The notes: a model not told the origin generated them from the sequence alone. 64,000 bases of DNA from Gerris lacustris (GCA_951217055.1 OX578280.1:62877633-62941632), one strand, 5' to 3'. Positions 12,038 through 24,539 are shown, counted from the stretch's first letter. A program made the numbers and translations.

Positions 12038-12929
12038 CAGGGTGGGCAAAAAAAACCGCACTTTCTTGAACAGTTATAGCTCAGCTTCTGTAATAGATAG
12101 AGATATGGGGTTTGCGGGATCTGAAAACTACATTCTTCTACTTTAAATTTAATAAATATACCTTAACAAACTTTAGGTTGAAAGCCATGCAATGACGCGG
12201 TTTGAATTAGGGTCTTAAAAAAAAGTCGTTGTCTGTTATTGGAGTTTTGATAGAATAAATGATCTTATATGGTTGACGAGGGGTGGGGGTCTTTGTAGGT
12301 AAGTGGGAGGAGTCCCTCAGTGTTATAACAAACATTAAATTTTGCCTGAAATTTAAGATCAAATGCCGAATTACACGTTTATGCAAGATGGTACCCCGTC
12401 CCATCGCTCCTTGCAAACAATTTAATAATTGCAAGAGAATTGCCCAGACTTCATTTAGACAGACGAGTGGCCGCCTAACAGTCCAGAACTAAATCAAATT
12501 GATTACTCTACGTTGTTGAACTTCGAAAGAGGATACTTCGTGCCTGGGATGATTCGCGTCAATGAACTATTGCTGGGGCCATATACCACTGGAGAAGGAG
12601 AGTGCAGGCTGTCGTAAATGATCTGGGAGGACATATTCAACCATACAACAAGTAAATCTGTAAAATACGTTTTTTTTATTATTATTAAATTTTGTTACAT
12701 TCATTCTTTAATTAATTTATTTTATCAAAACTACCCGGACAACGACTTTTTATAAGACCCTAATTCAAACCGTCATTGCATAGCTTTCACCCAATAGTTT
12801 TTAAGGTATAGATAATAAATTTAAAGTAGAGGAATGTAGTTTTCAGACCCCTCAAACCTTATATCTCTATCTATTACAGAAGCTGAGCTATAAGTGTTAA
12901 AAAAAGTGTGTTTTTTTTTGCCCACGCTG
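12038..12929 (+). mobile_element. Tc1/mariner element with ~200-bp inverted ends
   Basis: Starts cagggtgggcaaaaaaaacc after a TA and ends gcccacgctg, the degraded complement. The first and last ~200 bp are inverted copies; for example ttgaattagggtcttaaaaa on the left corresponds to aagaccctaattcaaa on the right. The centre holds a decayed transposase (separate entry). Target duplication appears to be TA, partly mutated on the right. Confidence 0.85.
12370..12655 (+). pseudogene. Decayed Tc1/mariner transposase, C-terminal half
   Basis: This is the remnant of a DD(E/D) integrase-fold transposase that would cut and join DNA at the element ends. Reading from 12372, the frame shows FMQDGTPSH, which contains the second catalytic aspartate (codon 12387-12389). 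In the same frame, WPPNSPELNQIDY contains the third (gat at 12501-12503), the classic block of this superfamily. The two are 38 codons apart, which would fit a DD37D (maT-like) class if no indels occurred. Stops (taa taa, tag) lie between them, and a frameshift follows. The C terminus continues as WRRRVQAVVNDLGGHIQ and ends at a stop at 12653-12655. The first aspartate and the DNA-binding N terminus are absent. It is flanked by the element's inverted ends and cannot be functional. Confidence 0.85.
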
Positions 12930-13079
12930 ATGTATGATATAGTCCTGATTAGTTTCTATGAAGGCTTTGGAAAGGAAGCTACTCGTATTTAGGAATTATA
13001 TTTAATGGCTTGGTGATGAACAACATTAGTACTAGGAAACAACCACTGATCTACCTACCCATCAAGATCTGATCTGAAA

Positions 13080-13151
13080 ATCTATTTCATTCAGGAGGGA
13101 ACATTTTTGGTCCCAAGTCTGTCTGTCGGACATTCAAATATTTGAGCGGAC
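13080..13151 (-). mobile_element. Family B copy, left part, split by a hAT insertion
   Basis: The stretch around 13095-13151 (gggaacatttttggtcccaa, then a gtctgtctgtcgg run) is the same as 14018-14075 inside the inserted element. It continues at 16165 after the hAT element. The two parts make one family B copy interrupted exactly at the 8-bp duplication gagcggac. Confidence 0.7.
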
Positions 13152-13321
13152 CAGTGGCGCACCCAGGGGGGGGGGGGGGGCACGGGGGGCACGTGCCCCC
13201 CCAAAGCCAGACCTAAAATTTAAGTATGCAATTCCGCAGCACGTGTTAAAGTAATATAGTGTTGTGATAGTAAAAAAAAAAAAATAAATAAATAAGTAAT
13301 TATATACCTAGTTTAGCCCAA

Positions 13322-13356
<35 letters not shown>

Positions 13357-13905
13357 GTTTAAAAAGACGTGCCCCCCCCCCCCCCCCTCCACCAAAGCCA
13401 TAGATTTAAAATTTAAGTATGCAAATAAGTAAGTATTTTAAATAAGTCAGTATCACTTAATAAATAAGTCAGTATCACTTAATAAATAAGTAATAATCTA
13501 CCTAGTTTTGCCCGACATATTTTTTGACGTTTAAAAAGACGTGCCCCCTCCACCAAAGCCATACATTTTTCTTGTTTTAAGGGTATTTATTTTAATCTAA
13601 AGTTTTACTTTAATATATTAATTAAATTTAATTAAAATAGTTAGTAGCAGTCATTAGAATAGTTTTTAATTCTCGAATAATTATTATTAATGAATTTGGA
13701 AACGGGTTCAATTGTAGAATAAGATTTTAAAAATTGCAGATACCTGACCTTTCGCAAGGAAGACTATTTTTTGTACTTATTGACTGGACTATTATAATAT
13801 ACTCTACTATGTTTATTTCTAACCTAATACAATCAGCTAATTTCTGTTAAACTCAAAACATTTGGCGTACGTATTTTTTTTGTTAATTCACATAACTAAA
13901 ATATA

Positions 13906-14486
13906 GCTTCCGAGCTTACCGAAGGTAACGGAAGCTATGTGATCGTTTCGAAGAACGAAAAAATTTTAGGTCTCCGATTTTAAAAATTCCAAGACAGAAA
14001 TCCGTTTCAGACATCAGGGAACATTTTTGGTTCCGTGTCTGTCTGTCGGTCTGTCTGTCGGTCTGTCGTTCAATTTTTGCGAACCAACATATCTTAAAAA
14101 CTACAGGTTCAATTTTTATGAAATTTGGGTGGTTGGTCATAATTAGCCCATTGTTGGTCCTATATAAGTTTCAACCTTCTGAGCCAATTTGTTTTTCTTC
14201 TACATATAGCTTCAAAAGTACTTATCTGATTTGAATGAAACTTTTATAGTTTATCGAAAGTAACCCGCAGATGGCCACAGATTAATTTGAACAGTCTACG
14301 CTCTTTAACTTTTGCTAAATTGATACTTTAATTCGTGTAAAAAATCTAAACAATTTTGACAGATAAAAAAAAAACGGGGGAAACAATTAAACCAATTTGA
14401 CAATAATGACTTTTAAAAGCATAAAATCAATAAAGTTCGTGGATAGGATGCGAGGAAGCTAAGTGCCACACCAATTGGCAGTCTAT
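13906..14486 (-). mobile_element. Family B element nested in the hAT element
   Basis: Inverse-orientation relative of 4498-5205. It begins gcttccgagcttaccgaagg and ends ccaattggcagtctat, and contains the gtctgtctgtcgg run and aatttttatgaaatttggg. The middle differs from the 4.5-kb copy, which carries a family D insert instead. No transposase. Confidence 0.8.
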
Positions 14487-14649
14487 TTTTAAAATGTACC
14501 AATTTTTCTGGCTACTAAAATAAAACATTAATCTATTATATAATGTACAACTTTTAATAATAAAATATTATTAGTATGTATATAATTTTGTTTAAATAAA
14601 ATACCCCGGTCTTCATTTCCCGTTCATAAAAACCTTAAATTTATTTGTA

Positions 14650-15897
14650 TACAGGGTGTATCAATTTCAGATGGCCATAGAAAAAGGGGTATATCTACAG
14701 GTCATTTGGAGCAAAAAAGTTCATATAAGCTATAGTCCAATTTTCAACAGGTTAGGAGCTATAGGCGAAAATAGACTGTGTTAAAAACAATCGACCTTTG
14801 CCTTAAAAAACTGAAATAACTCAAAATATATTAATCTTGGAACAATGAATGAACAATCGTTGGAAAGAGCAGGAAATTTCCTATAAAATGATGTATGTTT
14901 TAGTTGACTTGTTGCCTTTTTAGTGTGACCCAGAGCTGTTTGAAAACAAAAAAATAGATTTTTTTAAAAAATCTGAAAAACTTTGAGCCCACTTATCGAT
15001 ATGACCCGAATGGGAGAAATGCGTACAAAGTTAGGAAAAGTTAGCGCTTTTAATAAGCTTTAAAACGATACCAAATTCTTAAAAATATTCCAACTCTAAG
15101 TGGGCGAATCGTTGTAGAAAAAAACATGTCATGCTTGCAGCTGGAGAAGGGCAAAGAAACGTGAATTATCAGCTGTGGCATCTTTGACAAAAAGATGTCG
15201 AATGTGCATTGCTCAAGGTGGTGGCCATTTTGAGCAGCTTCTGCCTTGAGATACCATGGTAAGTATATTTTACAATAATAGATCTTCTAGTTAGAGAACT
15301 AAAATTTCAATTTAATGGCCACCTTGAACAATGCACATTCGACATCTTTTTGTCAAAGATGCGCCACAGCTGATAATTCACGTTTCTTTGCCCTTCTCCA
15401 GCTGCAAGCACGACATGTTTTTTTCTACAACGATGGTTTGTTCGCCCACTTAGAGTTGGAATATTGTGAAGTATTTGGTATCGTTTTAAAGCTTATTAAA
15501 AACGCCAATTTTTCCTAACTTTGTACATTCTCTCATTCGGGTCATATTGATAAGTGGGCTTAAAGTTTTTCAAACTTTTTAAAAAATGTATTTTTTGTTG
15601 TTTTCAAACAGCTCTGGGTCACACTAAAAAGGCAACAAGTCAACTAAAACATACATCATTTTATAGGAAATTTCCTGCTCTTTCCAACGATTGTTCATTC
15701 ATTGTTCCAAGATTAATATATTTTGAGTTATTTCAGTTTTTTAAGGCAAAGGTCGATTGTTTTTAACACAGTCTATTTTCGCCTATAGCTCCTAACCTGT
15801 TGAAAATTGGACTATAGCTTATATGAACTTTTTTGCTCCAAATGACCTGTAGATACACCCGTTTTTCTATGGCTATCTGAAATTGGTACACCCTGTA
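14650..15897. mobile_element. Palindromic (snap-back) element with TA duplication
   Basis: Begins tacagggtgtatcaatttca and ends with the near-complement caccctgta. TA lies on both sides (14648-14649 and 15898-15899). The left arm (~14650-15227) and right arm (~15315-15897) are near-perfect inverted copies of ~575 bp separated by a ~90-bp centre. The ends match Tc1/mariner-like MITE termini in arthropods. Open frames inside are not protein-like and are mirrored on both arms. Confidence 0.9.
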
Positions 15898-16164
15898 TAA
15901 TAACATTTTAGATGCTCTTAGAATAGGCTAAAAAGACGTTTTCAAGTAACGTAAACTATAAAAATATCCCCCCCTAAAAGAGAGCCAGCCCCCCTTCAAA
16001 ATTGGCTGGATCCGCCCTTGATATGAAGTAATTTAAGAACAAAGAAAACCAGACTGGTTAATTGTCTGTGATAATGCTAAGCCCACATTACATCCCCCCC
16101 CCCCGGCCCCCTCATTTTTTTTAATCTGTGCCCCTCCCAAAAATAAATCCTGGGTGCGCCACTG

Positions 16165-16423
<259 letters not shown>

Positions 16424-16776
16424 TATGTATATAAATTTATAATAAAGCATGGTAGCATGGGTGTGCAGCTAATAATTGTTTTTTTATTATTTACTAGCTG
16501 TGTCCAACTGCATATGTTAGCGTACTCACTACTCATCAGAACCCAAGCAATCACTACAAATCAGGTCTCGAATCCCAGAGATGTGAGGTCTCTGCCCTGT
16601 GAACAAACTAATAACAAATCACTATAAAAAATAGTCTAACCAAGCTGGGAATCGAATCTCTTCCTCCTTTATCTAGTTTTGTTGTATTCTCAAAATTGTA
16701 TTTTTCATAGGAACGCGACTTGCTTATTAGTTATACATATTAGTGTGTAAATGTGCCACATTTACATTTTCTTAAA

Positions 16777-16814
<38 letters not shown>

Positions 16815-16850
16815 CGAATTTTGAGTAGTTACCGCAAGTTTGTACGTTTT

Positions 16851-17315
<465 letters not shown>

Positions 17316-17622
17316 GTACTAGGTGGGTTCTTTAAGGGTAATGTGTAAGAAGAAAACTCTAAATCATGTCAACTCTGGCAACGTTTCGGCTATTACCAGC
17401 CATTTTCTCTAGTCTAACTGAGCCCTCAGGCTAATGAGTCAAACATTATGAAAAATTCCTTCAAACGTCATAGTAATATTTGAAAATATTTGGGGGAACT
17501 GGTAGTTCACCACGTCTAATCCAAAAAACATAAGTTAGAACTAATCCTATCACTAACGATAGTTGAACGAGCATATCACAGCCGTAAGAAATAAATAAAC
17601 AAACTTAAGTACAATGATAACT

Positions 17623-17663
17623 ATAGGTACTGTACGATACTGGCAGTATCGTACAGTACCTAT
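17623..17663. repeat. Perfect 41-nt palindrome
   Basis: The arms ataggtactgtacgatactg (17623-17642) and its exact complement (17644-17663) surround a single G. Ten bases later a (TA)n tract begins. It may be the joined ends of an element or a cruciform-prone site. No promoter or gene is adjacent. Confidence 0.9.
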
Positions 17664-17675
17664 GATATTGGGATT

Positions 17676-17805
<130 letters not shown>

Positions 17806-18446
17806 TTCATTATTTTGATTTTTGTTTGGGGCATCGCTTCCAAAATTAGTGTTAAAAATCATTTTCAGATTTCGTCTCGGGATATGATTTTTGTAAACAT
17901 ATTATATATATTTTTTTACAACAAATCACATTCATATCCTAATAAAATAATCATAAATATTTATATTTGTTAATTAAGAACAAAAGTGTTTTTTAGTAGT
18001 TATGTTTTTTTTTAAAGAAAATTAAAACTATAAACATTTATAAATAAATTAAACATTTATCTGACTAAATCAAATTAAACAAAAACGACTCAAAAATTAA
18101 ATTAAATTAAACAGAACACATATATATAGTTTACGAGCAATTAAATTTAATTTATTAAATCATTTCTCTTTTAATTATGGGTTTTCATTCAATTTGAAAA
18201 TTAAATTAATTTAAAAACAAATATTACATGATATGATATAAATTAGTATTTTGGGTTGCATCGAGTAAGTAAATTAAGAAAAAGTAAAAAAAAAATTCTG
18301 CCTGGCTGTGTTCTGTTAAGAGTAACTACGAATGCATTTATTGTAATTATTATGTACTGAAATTCTTTTAGAAACATTCATATATAGAAAATCTTTGACC
18401 GCATAATTGGCTTTGTAGTTTCAGTTATTTTTTTTGGATGGATGCT

Positions 18447-18833
18447 ACTGCACCCACCTCTAACCACATCTAACCAACTCTATCTCTAACCACATCTAAC
18501 TACCTCTAACTACCACTAAGCACCTCTAACCCCCTTTAACCACCTCTAACTATCTCTAACCACGTCTAACCACCTCTAACTATTTCTAACCACGTCTAAC
18601 CACCTCTAACCACCTCTAAACACCTCTAACCACCTCTAACCACCTCTAACCACCTCAAACCACCTCAAACCACCTCTAACCACCTCTAACTACCTCTAAC
18701 TAACTATCTATAACTACCTCTAATCACATCTAATCACCAATTAACACCTATAACCCCCTCTATGCACCTCTAACTACATCTAACTACCTCTAAACACCCC
18801 TAACCACCTCTAACCACCCCCAACCATCTCTAA
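18447..18833. repeat. 10-bp minisatellite (CACCTCTAAC)n, left block
   Basis: About 38 imperfect copies of cacctctaac. On the minus strand the unit reads TTAGAGGTGG, which superficially resembles insect telomere variants built on TTAGG. The array is interrupted at a TAA by the following element and resumes at 20306. Confidence 0.95.
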
Positions 18834-20305
18834 AGGCGGCGCCACACATGCGGAATATTCGAAGTACCGATTAATCTCCTTTCGCCGAGTAGTTCGGCTA
18901 GCTACCTCCACCCCTCTCCACACATGTAGGTATTTCCCGAGCAACCCCCTCAATATGGGAACTGCGAATACGCGGCCAAACATCATTCCACCTCTACATT
19001 CTACATCCTTCACCACTTTCAGCGCCCAAATCCATTCTTTTGTTCTCTATCATTGCTTTATAATCTTTACTTTTAATAATTGACGACACCGAGTCACATG
19101 CTATCAAATTATTTAAAATCTACTTCACTTAAACAAGTAATTTTAGAACTCTGCATTCTTTACTTTTTAAGGAGCAGTATAAAATGACCCATCATGGTCC
19201 ATTTTATTAAAATTAAAAAGAAAATCTTATAATAATTTTAATGACCGCAGAAAACAATCATAATTTAGAAACCTGGTGTATCTGGACCATTTCTCTCCTT
19301 TCATGAGTAAAAATCCTGTAATTTTCGATCTTTCAAAGACTTTTTTGTGTGAGAAAGATTTGAACTCTAGTATGTTAACATTAAAGATAATATATATTAA
19401 ATCATAAGAGAAATATGTCAGTCTGAGAAGATATTGATGGTACTAAACCCCCTCATATACACGAATCAGACATACAAAATGGGGGTGCCATTTAGGGTTT
19501 TAAATTGCCCTTCATACGGAATTTAAGGGCCATATCAAAAGCGAGAAGTAGTTACCACATGCAATTGATTTTTTGAAACCTATATTAAACTATATAGGTA
19601 ACAAAACAAAAGTATAAGCATAAGCAGTAATATTCTTTTTAATTATATACTGAGTTAATTGACCTTTTCCATACTTTTTTAACAGCCTTTATATTACATA
19701 TTATATTTTGTATTAAATGTATTTATATATACATAGTATAAAATGTAATATATAATATAATTTAGTACAAATGTTACTTATCTATACTTCTAAATAATAA
19801 GTTTAATATAATATTCCTATAATATCTTATGAAAAATAGACAAATATGACATCTATGTATTAAACTAAAAACACTGTAATTATTAGCATTGGAGTAAAAA
19901 CGTTAAAATTATTGAAATAATAATAAATTATATATCCATAATTATTTATAAATTTAATTAATTATTAAATAGAGAATGATTTTTTTGTTAACAATTAATG
20001 GGTTATTGAAACTTAATTTATTACATTACCTATGTAATTAATAAAATATCAAAAATTAATAATAATAGTTCGTAATGAATGATAAATACTAAAGAATTAA
20101 ACTGGGGGGACAATGCCGAATGTGTGGATCGGGTGAAAGGTGGCAGGGAGGCGATTATTCGGGTACTTTGAAGCGTGAAAAAGACCGACTCGACATGGGA
20201 ACTCCGAATACCGAAAAATCGGGAGGGGGGAACCCGTCCACACTACTCGGTGTTTAGCGAGTCTGAGGGAGGCGCTCGGCTTCTCCCGCATGTGTGGATC
20301 CGCCT
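18834..20305. mobile_element. PIF/Harbinger-like element splitting the minisatellite
   Basis: A 1472-bp insertion with terminal inverted repeats of ~20 bp: it begins aggcggcgccacacatgcgg and ends ccgcatgtgtggatccgcct. It is flanked by the 3-bp duplication TAA (18831-18833 and 20306-20308), the usual PIF/Harbinger size and composition. Subterminal GC-rich blocks (18840-18980 and 20100-20300) share cacactactcgg-like and gggaact.cgaata words, suggesting internal duplication or nesting. The AT-rich middle holds no transposase. Confidence 0.85.
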
Positions 20306-20388
20306 TAACCACCTCTAATCACCTCTAACTACCTATAACCCCCTTTATGCACCTCTAACTATCTCTAACCACCCCTAACCACCTCTAA
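20306..20388. repeat. 10-bp minisatellite, right block
   Basis: Continuation of the cacctctaac array (about 8 units) immediately after the TAA duplication. The array existed before the insertion. Confidence 0.93.
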
Positions 20389-21574
20389 TCATAAAACCTC
20401 TTAATATCATGTTAATAGTATGATTTTATAAGTTTGGATGCTACAACTCTCTAATTCTACTTTAGATGAGTAGAATGCAGAAGTGGTATTGTTCAACTTC
20501 TTCGTTCAATAAGATTGTTCAATTTTATAATATATTAATTCCAGCTTTCAGCACACATTTTTACCTTAATTAACCCATTTTATTACTGTAATAAAATTAG
20601 GAACAAAATCTGCATCAGCCTGCACTGAACAATTTCCCCTTTTTGGTGTTTTTTTTTCCCAGCTCACTTACATTGTTATTATTTAAAGATACATCCGATA
20701 TCTCTTTTCCATAATTCAGTCCATGAGAGTTTTGTTTACATCCTGACGTCTATACATATAGATATTAGAGATATAAAATAATTAAATAAATTAACCAATG
20801 AGTTTTAAAATGCTCTTAAAAAGATTTTATAGTAGAGATTAATAACATTACATTGAGTAATAGCATGAAGAATGGGTGAGGTGAGTTGATATAGAATCTC
20901 TTTATAGCCCAGGGAGAAGGCGGCGTGGCGAATATCTGGTGCGTGAAACGTACAATATCGCCCATCTCCGCCACTTAATTACCTACGCCATAAACCATCT
21001 TCAAAAGTTAATTGCAACTGCCATTTTTACTTCAATTAAACTCGTTTCCCTTGTAGCCTTCACTCTAAACCAAATATATGATTCTCAGTAAAAAATATAT
21101 TATTACGCTATAACAGTTTACATCTCATCTCTTGAAATAAACAGGGTGAAAATATTGTAAAAGTTCTTTTATTACCTGATTAATAGGTTATTAAATTAAC
21201 TGCTAATAATTGGTAGATTTTTTTTTAAATGAATAGATTTTCAACAAAAACAATGATTTTATTATCTATAAACACAACGGCTTTGCCCTTGACCTAGCCA
21301 TATTCCGACACTAATTGTTTATATCCTGTAATTCCAATCCTCTACTTTACTTCCAATTTTCTCCTACTCTACAAATAAAATGTACAAACTGTGTCTGGTA
21401 AAGTTTACTTACTGTATTCAGCAAAATGGTAATGTTCTCCCTTCCTTAAAATGACAGAAAGCGTGAACATAAGAAAGTACTCGTATAATAAAAAATGTCT
21501 TTTATTACCGTTCATACGATGAACTCTACCAAAACTTTATCATGTACATACATATAAGAATGATTTTATTAATA
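20389..21574. other. Intergenic stretch
   Basis: AT-rich DNA with no supported gene. A more GC-rich patch at 20905-20990 (gagaaggcggcgtggcg) is isolated and not part of any readable frame. Confidence 0.6.
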
Positions 21575-22356
21575 GTCCAGGATATAGCGTGCGAAAAAGT
21601 GTGTGACTAACATCAAGCTAGAATTTTGTTTATAAGTTAATCTTTTGGTGCCTTTTAAGAATATGTGGTCGGCTAAGTTGGTCTGCGGGACATAGCTTGG
21701 CAATAGGCATTTGAAAATAAAACTGTGGAGAGCGGCCATGTCCTTATGGTGGGCAATGTGATTTTCATGATCCTGAGTACGAAATTAGTTAGTACACCAA
21801 AAATCAAGTTGATGTTATTTTCACACTTGATAGGTTAGTCATTCAAATATTACTAAAAATCAACGTGGTCACCTGTCAAAGGACAAACTAACATCAACTT
21901 GATTTTCGGTCTACTAACTAATTATGTACTCAGGATCATGAAAATTACATTTTCCACCATAATTGGTGAGACATGCCAGCTCTCCACCGGTTTTTTTTTT
22001 TTTCAAACACCTTTTGCCAAGCTATGTCCCGTAGACGAACTTAGTTAGTACACCAAAAATCAAGTTGATATTAGTTTTCACTTGATAGTTTAGTTATTAA
22101 AAAATAGTATTATCAAATATTCTTTCAAATCAAAGTGATCACCTATCAAGTGACAAACTAACATCAACTTGATTATTGACCTACTAACTAATTTCGTACT
22201 CAGGATCATAGAACACATACATTTCCCATCAAAATAGGAGGGCATGGCCCTCACATGGCCACTCTCCAACGGCTATTTTGAAAAAAATAAAAATAAAAAT
22301 GCCTATTGCCTAGCTATGCCCAGCAGACGAACTTAGCCGGCCGCTATCTCCTGGTC
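21575..22356. mobile_element. Foldback MITE, family E, extended copy
   Basis: Begins gtccaggatatagcgtgcg and ends ccgctatctcctggtc, with TA on both sides. Signature words are gactaacatcaagctagaat, ggagagcggccatg, catgatcctgagtac and gttgatgtta, each also in inverse orientation. Compared with the 519-bp copy at 45475-45993, this one is 782 bp because an inner arm segment is repeated (near 21755-21960 and again at 22040-22210). No coding capacity. Confidence 0.85.
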
Positions 22357-22435
22357 TATAAGTTAAGACTGAATCCAGAAATATTTTATTTAATCAATTT
22401 ATTCAACCGGTTGATATCTACTTTTAGCGAATTTT

Positions 22436-22586
22436 CGAAGAAAATTAAGGTATTGCAATGGCTTCAAAATTTATGTAATGCGAATTTTTGAAAATTTTCT
22501 CCTTGGAAATCCATTTCAGACCACTTTTAATCGATTCCTGAAATTTAACACTTTTTTTTATGTATGTATGTTTGTATGTATGTATA
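22436..22586 (+). mobile_element. Family H element, 5' fragment
   Basis: Starts around agcgaattttcgaagaaaat and includes ttgcaatggcttcaaaattt and aatgcgaatttttgaaaa, as in the full copies at 23781 and 54471. It is cut in its tatgtatgtatg tract by the next element. Confidence 0.75.
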
Positions 22587-23310
22587 TACAGGGTGGTCCA
22601 AAAGTCTCCCCCCCCCCCTCTTAACTTTTGAACGTTTTGAGATAAATTAATGAAACTTGGGGGATCTCTACCATGCAAAGGGAAGTTTGTTTTCATGCAA
22701 TCACCCACTAGGGGCAACCACCCACTTTGCCCCCAGGCCACCAACTTCAAAATTTCAAATTAGAGTGTATATTTTTGATAGCATATTTGGATTCTACAGT
22801 GAAAAATAATAAACTTTTACTTGAAACCCCTATACAGGGGGGGAAAGATAGCAAAATACGTTGTAAAATCTAAACGGTTAGAGATAAATTAATGAAACGT
22901 AGGGGATCCGTACTATGTAAAGGGAGGTTTGTTTTCATGCAATCGCGCAGTAGGGGCAACCTCCCATTTTGCCCCCAGACTACCTAACATCAAAATTTTA
23001 ACCTGGAATGTATATTTGTGATAGCAGATTTAGATTCTACGGCAAAAAATAAAAATATTTTACTTCAAACGTTTTTTTCTATCTTCAATATTTTGCCCCC
23101 AATAGGGGGGGGGGGGGGAGGTATAAAAAGGGTAGATTTCAGCGCCTGGGGGCAAAATGGTGGTTGCTCCTAGTACGCGAGTGGATGATTAAACACTTTC
23201 CTTTACATGGTGCAGATCCCCCAAGTTTCATTACTTTATTTCAAACCGTTTAGATTTTATAACGATCTGTGTTATTTTTAATACTATTTTTTTTACTATT
23301 TCGGAAGGGT
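22587..23310 (+). mobile_element. Family C element (cagggtggtccaaaag type)
   Basis: Starts tacagggtggtccaaaagtc inside the microsatellite of family H. It contains two diverged internal units of ~270 bp, each with aattaatgaaac, gtttgttttcatgcaatc and aggggcaac..ttgcccccag. Related copies are at 28242 (truncated) and 48960-49402 (inverse). The right end is not sharply defined. No protein frame. Confidence 0.7.
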
Positions 23311-23359
23311 TATTTTGCTATCTTTGCCCATGATTTTCATTAATACCACAGAAAATAGA

Positions 23360-23490
23360 ATTGTTCCCGGGAAAACAACTCAAAAGGTTGGATTCGTATT
23401 TAGATGGACTGCATTTTAGAATTTGTAAATTAAAATGGTCAGAACCGTTTTCGATAAATATTTTTTCAATGACCTTATCTAAAGTTGCCC
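23360..23490 (-). mobile_element. Family A fragment
   Basis: The words ttcccgggaaaac, ggattcgtatttagatgga, ctgcattttagaat and cagaaccgttttcgataaat match the minus-strand reading of family A (compare 36050-36340). The open frame across it is a by-product. Confidence 0.75.
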
Positions 23491-23780
23491 ATATTATAGA
23501 AGTTGATAGCTTACTAAAGTTATTATCTGCTAAAGAGAGAAGGAGGAACAAAAAATGACTGGAAGAAAGTTCTGTGAAATTTAATTACATACTTTACTGT
23601 CGTTCCTTGTAGCATACCCATAAGTTATTTATTACCTTACTTGATTTCATTCTATTAAGTTAGGTACTTGAAATCTCAAACCAACCTCAGACTGTTGTGT
23701 CACAGTTTCATTAAATAGTTTAACGTCAGGAAAATCTTGCTTAGCTCTACACTCGTAGGAAAACGATTTATGAGTGTTTT

Positions 23781-24113
23781 AGAGAATTTCGAAGAAAATT
23801 AAGCTATTGCAATGGCTTCAAAATTTTTGTAATGCGAATTTTTGAAAAATTTTTCCATGGAAATCCGTTTTAGACCATTCTGAATCGATTCCTAAAATTT
23901 AACATTTTTTTTTATGTATGTATGTATATATGTATGTATGTATATATATGTATTTATATACGTTTATATATGTACATATGTATGAATATATATGTGCTGT
24001 GCATATGATGTATATATGTATGTATATATGTTTGTATATATGTGTCTCTCCAGACGATATTCCTTAGGATGGACCTAAAAATTTCAAACAAATTTTAAAA
24101 TGTCAATAATATC

Positions 24114-24144
<31 letters not shown>

Positions 24145-24452
24145 GAGTTCGTTGACCAGAATTTTTGGAGTTCATTTCGCGATTGAGGGTCAAAAATAGC
24201 ATAAAAACGTGTTTTTTTCCATTTTACTCCCCTTTTATATGAAAATATGATAAAAGTGTACATAACAACAATTACTTTACTCTTAAAGAGCTTTCCAACG
24301 ATGTGCATCTTGAAGGGTAAATACTATTTTGACTTTTGTACCCCGAACCTGTGTTTACCAACATTTGTTTTTTCCACCCATCCAAATGCTAAACCAAAAT
24401 TTTCCTATATTGTCATAAGCCAATAATACGCAGATTTCTTTGAAAATTCGCT
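23781..24452 (+). mobile_element. Family H element, near full-length
   Basis: The ends agaatttcgaagaaaatt and tttctttgaaaattcgct are inverted copies of each other. The interior has a tatgtatgtatata tract, a poly(A) run at 24115-24140 and the block gtaaatactattttgacttt. The copy at 54471-55042 is colinear. No coding sequence. Confidence 0.8.
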
Positions 24453-24539
24453 CATTAAGTCATGGTGCATGACTGAACTTTTTTAATACTTACTGCGCTC
24501 ATAAAAACATATAGAACATTTATTTTATAAATGGACTTT

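Larger units (their letters stand above)
13152..16164. mobile_element. Large composite hAT element, 8-bp duplication
   Basis: A 3013-bp insertion starting cagtggcgcacccaggg and ending cctgggtgcgccactg. It is flanked by the exact 8-bp duplication gagcggac (13144-13151 and 16165-16172). Long G or C runs lie just inside both ends, as in other hAT elements here. Positions 13370-13560 contain internal partial tandem duplications (aaagacgtgcccc, accaaagccata, ataagtcagtatcacttaat). Passengers are a family B copy (13906-14486) and a 1248-bp palindromic element (14650-15897). No hAT transposase frame is visible. Confidence 0.92.

Noticed and set aside
15315..15766. Two plus-strand frames of ~70 codons
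   Set aside because: They lie within one arm of the palindromic element, have no protein-like motif, and the other arm carries their mirror image.
16540..16665. B-box-like words (ggtctcgaatccc and the complement of gggaatcgaatct)
   Set aside because: No A box at proper spacing and no tRNA-like folding could be traced, so no SINE or tRNA is claimed.
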